Below are positions 41,758-50,848 of a DNA stretch of 64,000 bases, in pieces. The position numbers and the translations under genes are program-made. Under the pieces are notes generated by a model, which saw nothing but the letters and a program-made list of their open reading frames with translations, was not told the DNA's origin and did no database searches. Position 1 is the first letter of the stretch, and each line of letters starts with the position of its first letter. The stretch is from Verrucomicrobiota bacterium (GTDB lineage Bacteria; Verrucomicrobiota; Verrucomicrobiia; Limisphaerales; DSYF01): NCBI GenBank assembly GCA_025457615.1, contig JALOTZ010000001.1, positions 1 through 64,000 on the forward strand, written 5' to 3'.

Positions 41758-43143
41758 TCACTGGTTGGCCTGGGCGGTGGCCATTTCCCGCCGGCTGAAA
41801 AGGAACATCCCCCCCAGCGCCAGGCTGCCCCCCAACACCACGACAATGTTCAGAAACGCGCGGCCCACCGTGCCCCAGGAGACGCTGCGTCCGGTGCTGA
41901 CCGCATCGATGGGCGAGTAGTCCTTGGCCAGCTCGATCACGCTCAGCAGCGCCTTGAACACCGGCACCGCCATCGCGTCGATCACGGAACTCCCCATGCC
42001 TTTCGTGGACCCGTCCGACCCCAGCACCGATCCCTCGCTGACCACGAGGGCCATCGTGCTGCTGGAAAAGGTCAGCACCAGCAAGGCAACCGACACCAGG
42101 GACGCCACCGGGAAGGAAAGAAAGCTGGAGGCCGCCAATCCAAGGCTGGCCAGCACCGCCATCCAGCAAAACAGGACCAGCAGCGCGCGCAGGTAGTTCA
42201 GCACAAACCCGCCCTGCCGGTACAGCACCTCCACCCCGTCCTCAATCGGGAACAGCAGAGCCGTCTCGCTGAGATTGAGGAATACAATGGTCATCACCCC
42301 ATCGGGCCCAATCAAGTCGGGCGGAACTTCGATCTCATGGAAGGTGTCCGGCGCCAGGCTCCTTGGTCCGCTCTGCCACAGTTGCGGGGTGTCCAGCACT
42401 CCCACCTGCCAGGCCCCCTGGAAAGTGCCGGAAGGACTGCTCTGCGCCGCGTTGAACTTGACGCGCAGATGCAGCGGACGCCCGTTCAAGGTCCTGGCCG
42501 CACTCCCGAGATCCACCTTCCACCAGCGGTACGCGCCGGCCGGAACGATCTGGTGGTCCGCCTTCACCGTCTCGAAAATCTGACGCCGCACTTCGGCCAG
42601 GTTGGCCTGGGCGTCCGGGCTGGCCGCCAGCCGTTCCTGCAACCGACGCTCCGTTTCCGCCTCGATATCAAGCAACCGCGAGACCGGTCTGGCCGAACCG
42701 CGAGAGACCAGCACCTCGTTGCGCAGGACGCGCTGCTGGTCCGCCGGCAGCTTGGACGCGCGCCACTGGAGCAATCCAAACACGCACGCACCGGAAAGCA
42801 CCAGCAGGGCGGCATTGAGCGAGACGATGCCCAGCCATTTGCCCAGCCAGATCTGCCACCGGCTGACCGGCTTCACCACCACCATCTGCATCTGGCAATC
42901 CTCGATGTCCCGCGCCAGGATCCCGCAGGCCAGCCACAAGGTCGAAAGCCCCAGCAACGCCGTGATCACACCCAGCGTGTAGGTCAACAGAATCTGCGTA
43001 AACCCCCGCACCGTCCCGTCGTCCTTGAGCAGGATCGGCAGCCCGATGACCGCCCCCAACAGCAACGCCGCCACGACTACGAACAGGCGGAACCGGAACG
43101 CGGCGCGCCAGGTCAACATCGCAATGGCCAGCAAGGACTGCAT
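41758..43143 (-). CDS. ABC-2-type transporter permease with large extracytoplasmic domain
   Basis: 461 aa. The N-terminus MQSLLAIAMLTWRAAFRFRLFVVVAA is typical of ABC-2 permeases, followed by several helices (TQILLTYTLGVITALLGLSTLWLACGI, WLGIVSLNAALLVLSGACVF). A hydrophilic region of about 150 residues (~145-300) with a beta-rich part comes before the C-terminal helices (MAVLASLGLAASSFLSFPVASL, FLNIVVVLGGSLALGG). The conserved VVKPVSRWQIWLGKW is shared in type with the second permease (SKPVGRAQFLLAKY). It lies 8 nt downstream of the ABC ATPase gene. Confidence 0.88.
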   Translation of the reverse strand: MQSLLAIAMLTWRAAFRFRLFVVVAALLLGAVIGLPILLKDDGTVRGFTQILLTYTLGVITALLGLSTLWLACGILARDIEDCQMQMVVVKPVSRWQIWLGKWLGIVSLNAALLVLSGACVFGLLQWRASKLPADQQRVLRNEVLVSRGSARPVSRLLDIEAETERRLQERLAASPDAQANLAEVRRQIFETVKADHQIVPAGAYRWWKVDLGSAARTLNGRPLHLRVKFNAAQSSPSGTFQGAWQVGVLDTPQLWQSGPRSLAPDTFHEIEVPPDLIGPDGVMTIVFLNLSETALLFPIEDGVEVLYRQGGFVLNYLRALLVLFCWMAVLASLGLAASSFLSFPVASLVSVALLVLTFSSSTMALVVSEGSVLGSDGSTKGMGSSVIDAMAVPVFKALLSVIELAKDYSPIDAVSTGRSVSWGTVGRAFLNIVVVLGGSLALGGMFLFSRREMATAQANQ

Positions 43144-43151
43144 GCGCGGGT

Positions 43152-44384
43152 TCAGGACCGGGTCTTGTCCGGATGGCCGCCCTTCGATTGCAGAAGGGCC
43201 GCCAGTTTCTCGTTGGCCTTGGAGACGTCCTCCCCGGACGGCCGTGCCGCCGGCGCCGGGGCGGCCGGAGCGGCCGGTGTCTGACGGCTGAGCTGGTCCA
43301 GCCGCCCCGCGTCCACGTCACGCTCGGTCGCCCCGATCCCAGCCAGCTCGATTTCGGGCACCACCCGGGGAGGAGCGGACAACCGTTCCAGGAGCTTGTC
43401 CTGTCGGACTGTCTCCGCCTCCTCGCTCCGCAGATAAGCCGCCACCCGGGCGCCGGATGTTGCCCCGGACGTCTCGGCCGCGGCGCGGCGCGCGCGCTCG
43501 ACCACGCCCAGGAAGTAACTCTCGAGATTCTGCTGCGGCGTCTCGACCTGCACCTGGTCCGCCGCCACATCCCTTCGGATCAACCCCAGCACCTGCTCCA
43601 GGGTTTCCCGCGGCAGCGCGGGCGTGGTGATCCGGACGGAATCCGGCGTGGCCAGCAATTCCTGCAGGGCGCCATTGGCCTGCACCCGGCCCCCGTAATA
43701 GATCACGGCGCGATCACACACATCCTCGACATCCGCCAGCAGGTGGCTGCTCAGGATCACCGTCTTGCCGCGGCGGGCCAGAGCGATGATCAAGTCCTTG
43801 ACTTCCCGACAGCCAATCGGGTCCAGCCCGGACGTCGGTTCGTCCAGGATCACGAGGTCCGGATCGTTGATCAGCGCCTGGGCCAGGCCGATGCGGCGTT
43901 GCATGCCCTTCGAGAACTCGCCCACCGCCCGGGTGCGCGTCTGGCTCAATCCGACCATCTCGAGCAACTGCTCGGCGCGCTTGGCCCGCTCGGCCTTGGG
44001 CAGATGGAAGAGGTTGCCGAAGAAATCGATGGTCTCGCGCGAATCAAGAAACCGGTAGAGATAGGATTCCTCGGGCAGGTAACCGATGCGCGCCTTGGTG
44101 GCCACGTGTTTGGGCGAATGACCGAACACCTCGATGTGGCCCCGGGTGGGATTCAACAGGCCGAGCAACAGCTTCACCGTGGTGGTCTTGCCGGACCCGT
44201 TCGGCCCCAGCAACCCGAACACCTCGCCGCGCCGCACCTCGAAATCCACGTTGTCCACCGCCCGCGCCTTGGGACGGCCCCAGAAATCCTTGAACACCTT
44301 GGTCAAGCCGCGCACGGCCACCACGACGTCTTCAGATGTCGGAATGACAATCTCGGATTTACGATTGGGCTGGGTCAGGGTCAT
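43152..44384 (-). CDS. ABC transporter ATP-binding protein with long C-terminal tail
   Basis: 410 aa; ABC-2 ATPases are usually near 300. Walker A LGPNGSGKTTTVK, the signature variant GEFSKGMQRRIGLAQAL, Walker B LVILDEPTSGLDP and the H-loop LSSHLLADVEDV are present in residues 15-230. The C-terminal ~180 residues carry a predicted helical, charged region (LSRQTPAAPAAPAPAA linker) with repeated Ala/Pro. Start ATG 44384 (MTLTQPNRKSE). It is the likely power unit for both permeases of this block. Confidence 0.92.
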   Translation of the reverse strand: MTLTQPNRKSEIVIPTSEDVVVAVRGLTKVFKDFWGRPKARAVDNVDFEVRRGEVFGLLGPNGSGKTTTVKLLLGLLNPTRGHIEVFGHSPKHVATKARIGYLPEESYLYRFLDSRETIDFFGNLFHLPKAERAKRAEQLLEMVGLSQTRTRAVGEFSKGMQRRIGLAQALINDPDLVILDEPTSGLDPIGCREVKDLIIALARRGKTVILSSHLLADVEDVCDRAVIYYGGRVQANGALQELLATPDSVRITTPALPRETLEQVLGLIRRDVAADQVQVETPQQNLESYFLGVVERARRAAAETSGATSGARVAAYLRSEEAETVRQDKLLERLSAPPRVVPEIELAGIGATERDVDAGRLDQLSRQTPAAPAAPAPAARPSGEDVSKANEKLAALLQSKGGHPDKTRS

Positions 44385-44474
44385 GGCTTTGGGCGGCCTG
44401 GGCACAACGTCGAAAGATCAAACACCTTGAATGAATCGGCACGATTTCAGGCAGCTTCACGAGGGTTGGAGGGC

Positions 44475-44678
44475 TCACTGAGCCAGCAACCCGAGCAATT
44501 CACGATTCTCACGAAACGCCACATCACAAGCTTCCTCAAACGTCATCGGTTTGCCAAGCCACGGGCCAGCACACGTTTCCTGCTGAGAACAAACCGGCTG
44601 CGTACGGCGAACGAAGACCTCCCGCTGCTGCGGCAGTCGGAGCTGCTTGATGGGCTCGATGACTTCGGCGGCGCTCAT
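44475..44678 (-). CDS. Small antitoxin-like protein (67 aa)
   Basis: 67 aa. MSAAEVIEPIKQLRLPQQREVFVRRTQPV resembles the N-terminal pattern of small orphan antitoxin-like proteins (helix ending in LPxxQREVF). The C-terminal TFEEACDVAFRENRELLGLLAQ is a second helix typical of the same group. No toxin gene is adjacent. It lies between the P-type ATPase and ABC ATPase genes with 90-125 bp gaps on each side. The family assignment is tentative; no strong SD is seen. Confidence 0.55.
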   Translation of the reverse strand: MSAAEVIEPIKQLRLPQQREVFVRRTQPVCSQQETCAGPWLGKPMTFEEACDVAFRENRELLGLLAQ

Positions 44679-44802
44679 GCGGTCAATCTAACGGCGTCAC
44701 AGCAGGGGAGCAAGGTCGCAGGAAACCCCACCGGAAACCGCGGCTGCGGACAGCCGCAGGATGAACAGGATAAGGGCCAACCCGCTTCCGCGGCGCGCGA
44801 AC

Positions 44803-46833
44803 TCAGGCTGCCTGCGCCCGGAGCTGGCCAGCCCCTGCCTGGATGGCCGGCCGGTCCGGGGACTCGGGATGGTAGTGCTCCAGTTCCTCGCCCTTGCGCA
44901 CCAGGCGCGCGCTGTTGAAGATCACGATCAGCGAACCGGCATTGTGCAGGATGGCGGCCACGATCGGGTTGATGTAGCCGAACGAGGCCAGGGTCAGGCC
45001 GGCGATGATGAAAAACACGCCGAACATGAAATTCTGGTTGATCACGCCGCGGGTGCTGCGCGAGAGCTTGATCAAGAAGGGCAGCCGCTTGAGATCGTTG
45101 TTCATCAACGCAATGGTGGCGCTGTGGATGGCCACCTCACTGCCGGCCGCGCCCATGGCGATGCCGATGTCGCCCGCCGCCAGCGCCGGGGCGTCGTTCA
45201 CGCCATCCCCCACCACCGCCACCTTGTAGCCCTTGGCCTTCATGCCGCGCACAAACTCGACCTTGTTCTGAGGCAGGCAATCCCCCCGGGCCTCCTCGCA
45301 CCCGATCTCGGCCGCCACGCGCGTCGCCACCGGCTGGCGATCGCCCGAAACCATGGCTACCCGCCGCACGCCACTGTCCTTGAGGGCCAGCAAGGATTCC
45401 GCAGCCTCGGATCGCGTCTGGTCCTGGAGCCCGATCCAACCGATCAGCTTCCCGTTTCGCGCCACAAAGATCAGGCTGTACCCCTCGGTCTCGTTGAGGT
45501 CCACCGACTTGAGCAGGTCTTCGCCCACACCGCTGTCCCGCAGCCACTGCGCCCGGCCCACCAGCACGTTGGCTCCGTCCACCTGCGCTTGCACACCGCG
45601 TCCGGCGGTCTCCTGAAAGTCCACCGGCTCCGCCGGCTTCAGGCCCACCTCGGCGGCCAGCGTGGCCAGGGCCTTGGCGGTGGGATGGTTGCTGTACTTC
45701 TCGGCGGAGGCGGCGCACTGCAACAACTCGGCCGGCTGCACTCCATCCACCGGCGCGAGCCGGCTGACCGCCAGCTGCCCCGTGGTCAGGGTGCCAGTCT
45801 TGTCGAACACAAAGGCGTTGATCTTGGCCGCCAACTCGATGTCCGCCACGTTCTTGATCAGAATCCCCAGCCGGGCGGCCGCCGAAAGCGCCGCCACCAT
45901 GGCGGTGGGGGTGGCCAGGATGAACGCGCAGGGACAGGCCACAATCAGCACCGCGATCACCCGGTCCAGATCCCGCGTGAACGCCCAGACCAGCGCCCCG
46001 ATCACCAGCACCAGCGGCGTGTAGAACCCCATGTACTGGTCCACGATCTTCATGATCGGCAGCCGCGTCTTCTCGGCGGCCAAAATCAATTCCCGCACAC
46101 GGCCCAGCGTGGTGTCCGTGCCCGCTCGGCTGACCTTGATCTCCAACGCCCCGGTCAGGTTCTGCGTCCCCGCAAACACGTCGTCACCGGCTCGCTTGTC
46201 CGCCGGCAGCGACTCGCCGGTGATGGTCGCCTGGTTGAAGGAGCCCTGCCCCTTCAGGATGACGCCGTCCGCCGCCACATTGTCCCCCGGCCGGATGCGG
46301 ATCACGTCGCCCACCCTGAGTTCGCTGGCCGGCACCTCCTCCTCGGCGCCGTCCGCCTGGATCCGGCGCGCCTTGGTGGGGGTGAGCTGGATCAGTGACT
46401 CGATCGAGGCCCGCGCGCCCTCGGCGGTGCGGGTCTCGATGATTTCGCCCATCAACATGAAGAAGGCCACCACGCCGGCGGTCTTGTAGTCACCGGACGC
46501 AAACGCCGCGAGCACCGCGATGGCCACCAGCTCGTTGATGCTGAGCAACCCCAGCCGCAGATCTTTGATCGCCGTGAGCAGGATGGGAAACCCGAGAATC
46601 AGCGCGCCGATGAACCCGCTGGCGGCCGCGATGGTGTGGCCCGAGGGAAACGCCCAGTCCACCACGAAGGCGTTCACCACGAACACCACGCCCACCAGGG
46701 TCTGCTTGAGCCGGATCTGCGTGTGGGAATGCTCGGCCCCGCAGGACGCACAGGTCTCACCCTCAACGTGGTGGTGGTGGTGAGGGTCGGGGTGCGAATG
46801 CGACTCGCGACTCAGTAAAGAGGTGACTTGCAT
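44803..46833 (-). CDS. Heavy-metal-translocating P1B-type ATPase
   Basis: 676 aa. Metal-site helix VACPCAFILATPTAMVA (CPC); phosphorylation motif DKTGTLTTGQ; TGES actuator loop (ITGESLPADKR); nucleotide-binding SNHPTAKAL (HP motif); GDGVNDAPALAAGDIGIAMG hinge. The N-terminus is His-rich (SHSHPDPHHHHH) with CASC, in place of a full HMA domain. CPC with these tails fits Zn/Cd/Co or Cu export; the metal is not certain. It follows the SPFH genes and precedes the ABC genes on the same strand. Confidence 0.94.
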   Translation of the reverse strand: MQVTSLLSRESHSHPDPHHHHHVEGETCASCGAEHSHTQIRLKQTLVGVVFVVNAFVVDWAFPSGHTIAAASGFIGALILGFPILLTAIKDLRLGLLSINELVAIAVLAAFASGDYKTAGVVAFFMLMGEIIETRTAEGARASIESLIQLTPTKARRIQADGAEEEVPASELRVGDVIRIRPGDNVAADGVILKGQGSFNQATITGESLPADKRAGDDVFAGTQNLTGALEIKVSRAGTDTTLGRVRELILAAEKTRLPIMKIVDQYMGFYTPLVLVIGALVWAFTRDLDRVIAVLIVACPCAFILATPTAMVAALSAAARLGILIKNVADIELAAKINAFVFDKTGTLTTGQLAVSRLAPVDGVQPAELLQCAASAEKYSNHPTAKALATLAAEVGLKPAEPVDFQETAGRGVQAQVDGANVLVGRAQWLRDSGVGEDLLKSVDLNETEGYSLIFVARNGKLIGWIGLQDQTRSEAAESLLALKDSGVRRVAMVSGDRQPVATRVAAEIGCEEARGDCLPQNKVEFVRGMKAKGYKVAVVGDGVNDAPALAAGDIGIAMGAAGSEVAIHSATIALMNNDLKRLPFLIKLSRSTRGVINQNFMFGVFFIIAGLTLASFGYINPIVAAILHNAGSLIVIFNSARLVRKGEELEHYHPESPDRPAIQAGAGQLRAQAA

Positions 46834-46887
46834 GGGTGACGGATCAACGGTTGGCGGACAATAGCACCTTTCAACAGGTTCGCCACT

Positions 46888-48000
46888 TCAGGGCGTCGCC
46901 GGCGCCTGGGGCTTGGGTCTGGCTGGCAGCCGGTTCAACAACAGCCGCATCTCGCGCGACTGACCATCCAGCCGGTCCTGCAGGTAAATCGTGTCCTGCA
47001 CCCGGCTCATCGACCGGGACAGGGCTTCGGCCAGTTGCAACTGCACAAACAGGTCCGGGTTCGACCGATACCGCGGCAGCAACTCCTCGAAGCGGTCCGC
47101 CTCGGCCCGGATGCTTTCCACGAGCCGCTGGCGTTCGGACTCCGCCCGGTTCACCGCGGAGGCCGCGTCCGCCTCGGCGCGGCTCAGCGTCTGGTTCTCG
47201 TAGTTGCGCGCCTCGTTGATCAGCTTGTCGCGCTGCTGCACCGCGTCCGTCACCCGCGCGAAATCCGCCTTGAGAGACAGCGGCGGACGGCTGTCCAGCT
47301 CCACCTGCTCGACCGTGACACCCACGCCGCGCCGGGCAAGCAGCTCGGCCACGCGCCGCCGCACCGCATCCTTGAAGGCGGCGACTTCGCTCACCAGGAT
47401 GGCATCCACAGCGAACCTGCCCGCAGTGTCCACCAACGCATCGTCGAGAGCGGCCTGCACCAGGTTCGAGGCGGTGGTGAACCGGAATACAAACGCCACC
47501 GGATCGTCGATGCGATAGAACAGCGTGGCGCGGGAATGGAGGATGTTTTGGTCCGCCGTGATGAGGTATCCGTCCACCGTCGGATTCAGGGAGGAGACGG
47601 GGGGCGGCTCTGTGCCGGCCAGTTCCTGCTCGGGCGTGATGAAGAACCAGCCGGCCGTGGATTTCACCGTCTGAATCTCGGCAATGGGCACCCGCACGAC
47701 TTCATCGATGGGATACGGGAAGGCGAAATGCGGCCCCGGTCCCAGCAGGGCTTTTTCCCCTTGCCCCACCGGCTTGCCGAAGCGCAGCACCAGGGCGCGT
47801 TCCTGCGGACCCACCGTGAAGAAGCCGGACCCGAGGAACACCACCAGCAGCACGACCATCACGATCTTGACGATGAAGAAACTGCTGCGCAACGCGTCCG
47901 CCAGCGCCTGGGACCCCGGATCCAGCGGCGTCTCCGGCACGCGCGGCCCGGGCGCCTCGGGCGCGGGATCGTGGAGGGATTGGGAAGGGTCCGGTGTCAT
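46888..48000 (-). CDS. hflK: HflK-type SPFH/band-7 membrane protein
   Basis: 370 aa. Pro-rich cytoplasmic N-terminus, one transmembrane helix (FIVKIVMVVLLVVFLGSGFF), then the band-7 domain: VGPQERALVLRFGKPVG, GPGPHFAFPYPIDEVVRV, YRIDDPVAFVFRF and ALDDALVDTAGRFAVDAIL. A long coiled coil with repeated Ala/Glu follows (NQTLSRAEADAASAVNRAE). Start at ATG 48000 leaves 1 nt between it and hflC. With HflC it should form a large ring in the inner membrane, regulating FtsH. Confidence 0.88.
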   Translation of the reverse strand: MTPDPSQSLHDPAPEAPGPRVPETPLDPGSQALADALRSSFFIVKIVMVVLLVVFLGSGFFTVGPQERALVLRFGKPVGQGEKALLGPGPHFAFPYPIDEVVRVPIAEIQTVKSTAGWFFITPEQELAGTEPPPVSSLNPTVDGYLITADQNILHSRATLFYRIDDPVAFVFRFTTASNLVQAALDDALVDTAGRFAVDAILVSEVAAFKDAVRRRVAELLARRGVGVTVEQVELDSRPPLSLKADFARVTDAVQQRDKLINEARNYENQTLSRAEADAASAVNRAESERQRLVESIRAEADRFEELLPRYRSNPDLFVQLQLAEALSRSMSRVQDTIYLQDRLDGQSREMRLLLNRLPARPKPQAPATP

Positions 48001-48001
48001 G

Positions 48002-48913
48002 TCAGCGAACCCGCTTCAATGCGTTGGTGGCCCCGCCGCCCAACAGGTCGAACGGCGGACTGTTCTGATCGAAGATCAAGGTGGTGCGGTCGCTGAGCGA
48101 CGCCTCCAGCGCGCTGAGCCGGATCAGGAAGGCGGCGAGTTCGGGTTCCTTCTGGAACACCGGCAGGGTCTGCGCGGCCGCCGCTTCGCCCAGGCCCCGG
48201 ATGCGGGTGGCCTCGGCGTCCGCATTCGCCAGCAACTCGGCGGCCTTGCGGTCGGCGGCCGACCGGATCTTCTGCGCCTCGGCCTCGCCCTCGAACTGCG
48301 AACGGCTGGACAGGACGTTGCGCTCGGACTTCATGCGATCGAACACGGACTGGGTCACGCTTTCGGGCAAACCCAGGCGCTTGATCCCCAGGAACTCGAC
48401 GTCCATCCCGTAGCTGTTGCTCTTCAACTGCGCCCGCACGGTGTCGAGGATTTCCTGCTCCACCTGCGCAAACTTCACGTCCCGCTCCGCGGACACGAAA
48501 TCACTCAGGGCGTGGCGCCCGATGACCGCGCTCTTGGCGCTGCGGATCATGCCCTCCAGGACCTTCTCCGCCTCGATGACCGAACCGTTGGCGAAGCGCG
48601 GGAAGAACACCTCGGGGTCGGTGATGCGCCAGCCAACGTAAAGTTGCGTCAGGAGGTTGTTGTTGTCCGCCGTCAGATCCTCGGTGAGCTTGTCCGCGTA
48701 GTCCTGAACCCGCTGGTCGAACTTGTACACCTTCTGGATCGGCCAGGGCAGCTTCCAGTAGGGGCCGCCCGGCGCCTCCACCGTGCGGGTGGGCCGGCCA
48801 AAGGTGGTCACCACGGCGATTTCCGACTGGCGCACCTGGAACACGAACAGAAGCGCCACAAAGATGAGGAGCAGGATGGCTCCGATGAGAATGCTGACGG
48901 GATTACGGTTCAT
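48002..48913 (-). CDS. hflC: HflC-type SPFH/band-7 membrane protein
   Basis: 303 aa. The N-terminal helix (VSILIGAILLLIFVALLFVF) is followed by VRQSEIAVVTTFGRPTRT, the band-7 core with WRITDPEVFFPRF and YGMDVEFLGIKRLGLPE, then a coiled coil (SQFEGEAEAQKIRSAADRK). This is the HflC pattern. It lies 10 nt downstream of the long SPFH gene and 1 nt upstream of hflK, in the same orientation. Confidence 0.9.
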   Translation of the reverse strand: MNRNPVSILIGAILLLIFVALLFVFQVRQSEIAVVTTFGRPTRTVEAPGGPYWKLPWPIQKVYKFDQRVQDYADKLTEDLTADNNNLLTQLYVGWRITDPEVFFPRFANGSVIEAEKVLEGMIRSAKSAVIGRHALSDFVSAERDVKFAQVEQEILDTVRAQLKSNSYGMDVEFLGIKRLGLPESVTQSVFDRMKSERNVLSSRSQFEGEAEAQKIRSAADRKAAELLANADAEATRIRGLGEAAAAQTLPVFQKEPELAAFLIRLSALEASLSDRTTLIFDQNSPPFDLLGGGATNALKRVR

Positions 48914-48923
48914 GGTTCAAAGG

Positions 48924-50792
48924 TCAGGGTGCGGGCAGCCGGATATCGAGCAGGTCACGCCCGACTTTCTCCTGCAAATCAAACTGCAGGACGTCCTCGG
49001 TGTTGGTGGTCAACAGCACATACTGGCGCGCCTCGCGCGTGGAACGCACCAGGGCTTGCAGGTAGGTGCGATCGATATAGACCGAGGGGGCGGCATGGAA
49101 GGCCGGGATCTGGTTGGTGAACAGCGCGGAGCGCGCCAGCGCGTTGACCTCGGCGCGCTGTTTGAACGATTCCGCCTCGGCCACCGCCCGGAAGGCGTTC
49201 GCATCGGCGATGGCATTGGTGCGAATCGCATCCGCGCGGGCGTTGAGCACAGTGGCCTCCTTTTTCTGGATGGCGCCGACGACATTCTGAAATGCCGGCG
49301 CGACCGCCACGGGCGGATGAATGTCCTGGAGCCCGATGTAATTGACCTTCACCCCGAGCCGGCGGGTGTCCGCCTCGTCCTGGATGGCCTGGCGCAGGAT
49401 CTCCGCCGCCTGCAGCCGTCCGGACGCCATCACCTCGCCGATGTCCGACGAAGCGAGATAGGCCACCACGCGGCGGGTGGCGATATCCTGGAGCAATTGG
49501 GCCGGCGCCTCGTGGTTGTAAGCCCAGGCCCTCAGGTCGCTGATCTCGAAGTGCAGCGGGAAACTCACCGTGAGCACGCTGACCGGCGGGGTTCGACGTT
49601 CCTGGCCCTCCCGGGTGGCCGCGGTGCTCTGGTGTTTGTTGCCCACCAGCAGCAACTCCTCCTTCGAGTGGGCCACGTTCCACAGCACCGTCCGCTGGGA
49701 AAGCTGGCTGGTGTCCGGCTGGGATCCAACGATGAAGGTCTGAACCTGCTCGGTGCGAAAGCGTTTCACGCGGTCCACCGGCCACGGATAGGTGAAGTGC
49801 GCCCCGGGCCCGAGCGCGCCGCGGCTCTCGACCCATCGGCCCCAGCGCTCGACCAGGCCGCGTTCACCCGGCTCGATGAACACCACACAGGTCGAAAGCA
49901 TCAGCACCCCCGCCTGCAGCAGGAGCAGCCACGCGAGCGCCCGCCGGAAGAACTGGTAAAACCACGTCTCGGAAACCTTGAACCCAAACTGGTAGTCCAA
50001 CGCGTGCGCCGCCGTGGAAAAGACGTCCTCCGGATGCGCCACCAACCCCGCCAATCGGCTCTCATACAGCGGCCGGGGCCGCGCGCCCTTGATGCGCGGA
50101 CGGTAGATTTCGAACACCAGGTTGATGACCGTCTCCACCGCCACCAGCATCAGGAACACCGTCATCACCCGGGCGACGATGGCGTCCAGTGCGGGAATCT
50201 CGAACTGCGTGCCCGCCATCGCCCCGCCCGCCACCAGCGCCGCATAGGCACCCAACAGGGCGAAACTCGATCCCGGCCGCAACAACCCCCCCGCCTCGGT
50301 CTTGGCCAGCGCCGAAGAAAAGCGGCCGATGAGGAACAGGATCAGGAAGAACAATCCGAACAGCGACATCGTCACCAGGGGCTGCGGGAGCGGCAGTGCG
50401 ACCCCGGGCTTGGACAGCTCGCGCCACCACACCCAGGCCACCGCCCCTTCGAACACCGCCAGGACCACGGCGAAGATCGGCACAACCCAGCGCTGGTACT
50501 GTTCCCGGGCGCGGCGGGCGGGAAAACCACCCGCATCCTGGGCCTGGAACAACGCGCTGCTGTCCTTGGCCCGGGTCAACTCATCGAACTCCAGGCGCTC
50601 GATCTGCTCGCGGTCCTCCAACCGCATCTGGAACCAGCTCACCAGCGCCACCAAGGCGCCGAGGCCCATGATGATCGCGGCCATCTGGCCCGACAACGCG
50701 TTGCCCAGCCGCGCGACCAGAAACGCCGCCGCCGCCACCCCCAGCAGGGCCAGCAGGTTCAACAGGCCGGTTCGTTGCAGATTTCGATCCAT
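48924..50792 (-). CDS. Large SPFH protein with multi-helix N-terminal membrane domain (HflK-like)
   Basis: 622 aa from ATG 50792. The first ~300 residues contain about seven predicted hydrophobic helices (for example LLNLLALLGVAAAAFLVARL, TMSLFGLFFLILFLIG, RVMTVFLMLVAVETVINLVF). Residues ~310-600 are a second HflK-type band-7 domain: FIEPGERGLVERWGRW, GPGAHFTYPWPVDRVKRFR, VLTVSFPLHFEISDLRAW, LGVKVNYIGLQDIHPP and a coiled coil with NARADAIRTNAIADANAFRA. The fused membrane domain is unusual. Immediately upstream of hflC and downstream of an ABC permease. Confidence 0.85.
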   Translation of the reverse strand: MDRNLQRTGLLNLLALLGVAAAAFLVARLGNALSGQMAAIIMGLGALVALVSWFQMRLEDREQIERLEFDELTRAKDSSALFQAQDAGGFPARRAREQYQRWVVPIFAVVLAVFEGAVAWVWWRELSKPGVALPLPQPLVTMSLFGLFFLILFLIGRFSSALAKTEAGGLLRPGSSFALLGAYAALVAGGAMAGTQFEIPALDAIVARVMTVFLMLVAVETVINLVFEIYRPRIKGARPRPLYESRLAGLVAHPEDVFSTAAHALDYQFGFKVSETWFYQFFRRALAWLLLLQAGVLMLSTCVVFIEPGERGLVERWGRWVESRGALGPGAHFTYPWPVDRVKRFRTEQVQTFIVGSQPDTSQLSQRTVLWNVAHSKEELLLVGNKHQSTAATREGQERRTPPVSVLTVSFPLHFEISDLRAWAYNHEAPAQLLQDIATRRVVAYLASSDIGEVMASGRLQAAEILRQAIQDEADTRRLGVKVNYIGLQDIHPPVAVAPAFQNVVGAIQKKEATVLNARADAIRTNAIADANAFRAVAEAESFKQRAEVNALARSALFTNQIPAFHAAPSVYIDRTYLQALVRSTREARQYVLLTTNTEDVLQFDLQEKVGRDLLDIRLPAP

Positions 50793-50848
50793 GAATCGTT
50801 CGTTAGCCAGACGCCACTTCGACCATCGGGCACCCCTCGCGGGCGGGA

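Noticed and set aside
44803-46833. K+-type (KdpB) P-ATPase
   Set aside because: The CPC motif, HP motif and His-rich N-terminus place it in P1B metal pumps, not KdpB.
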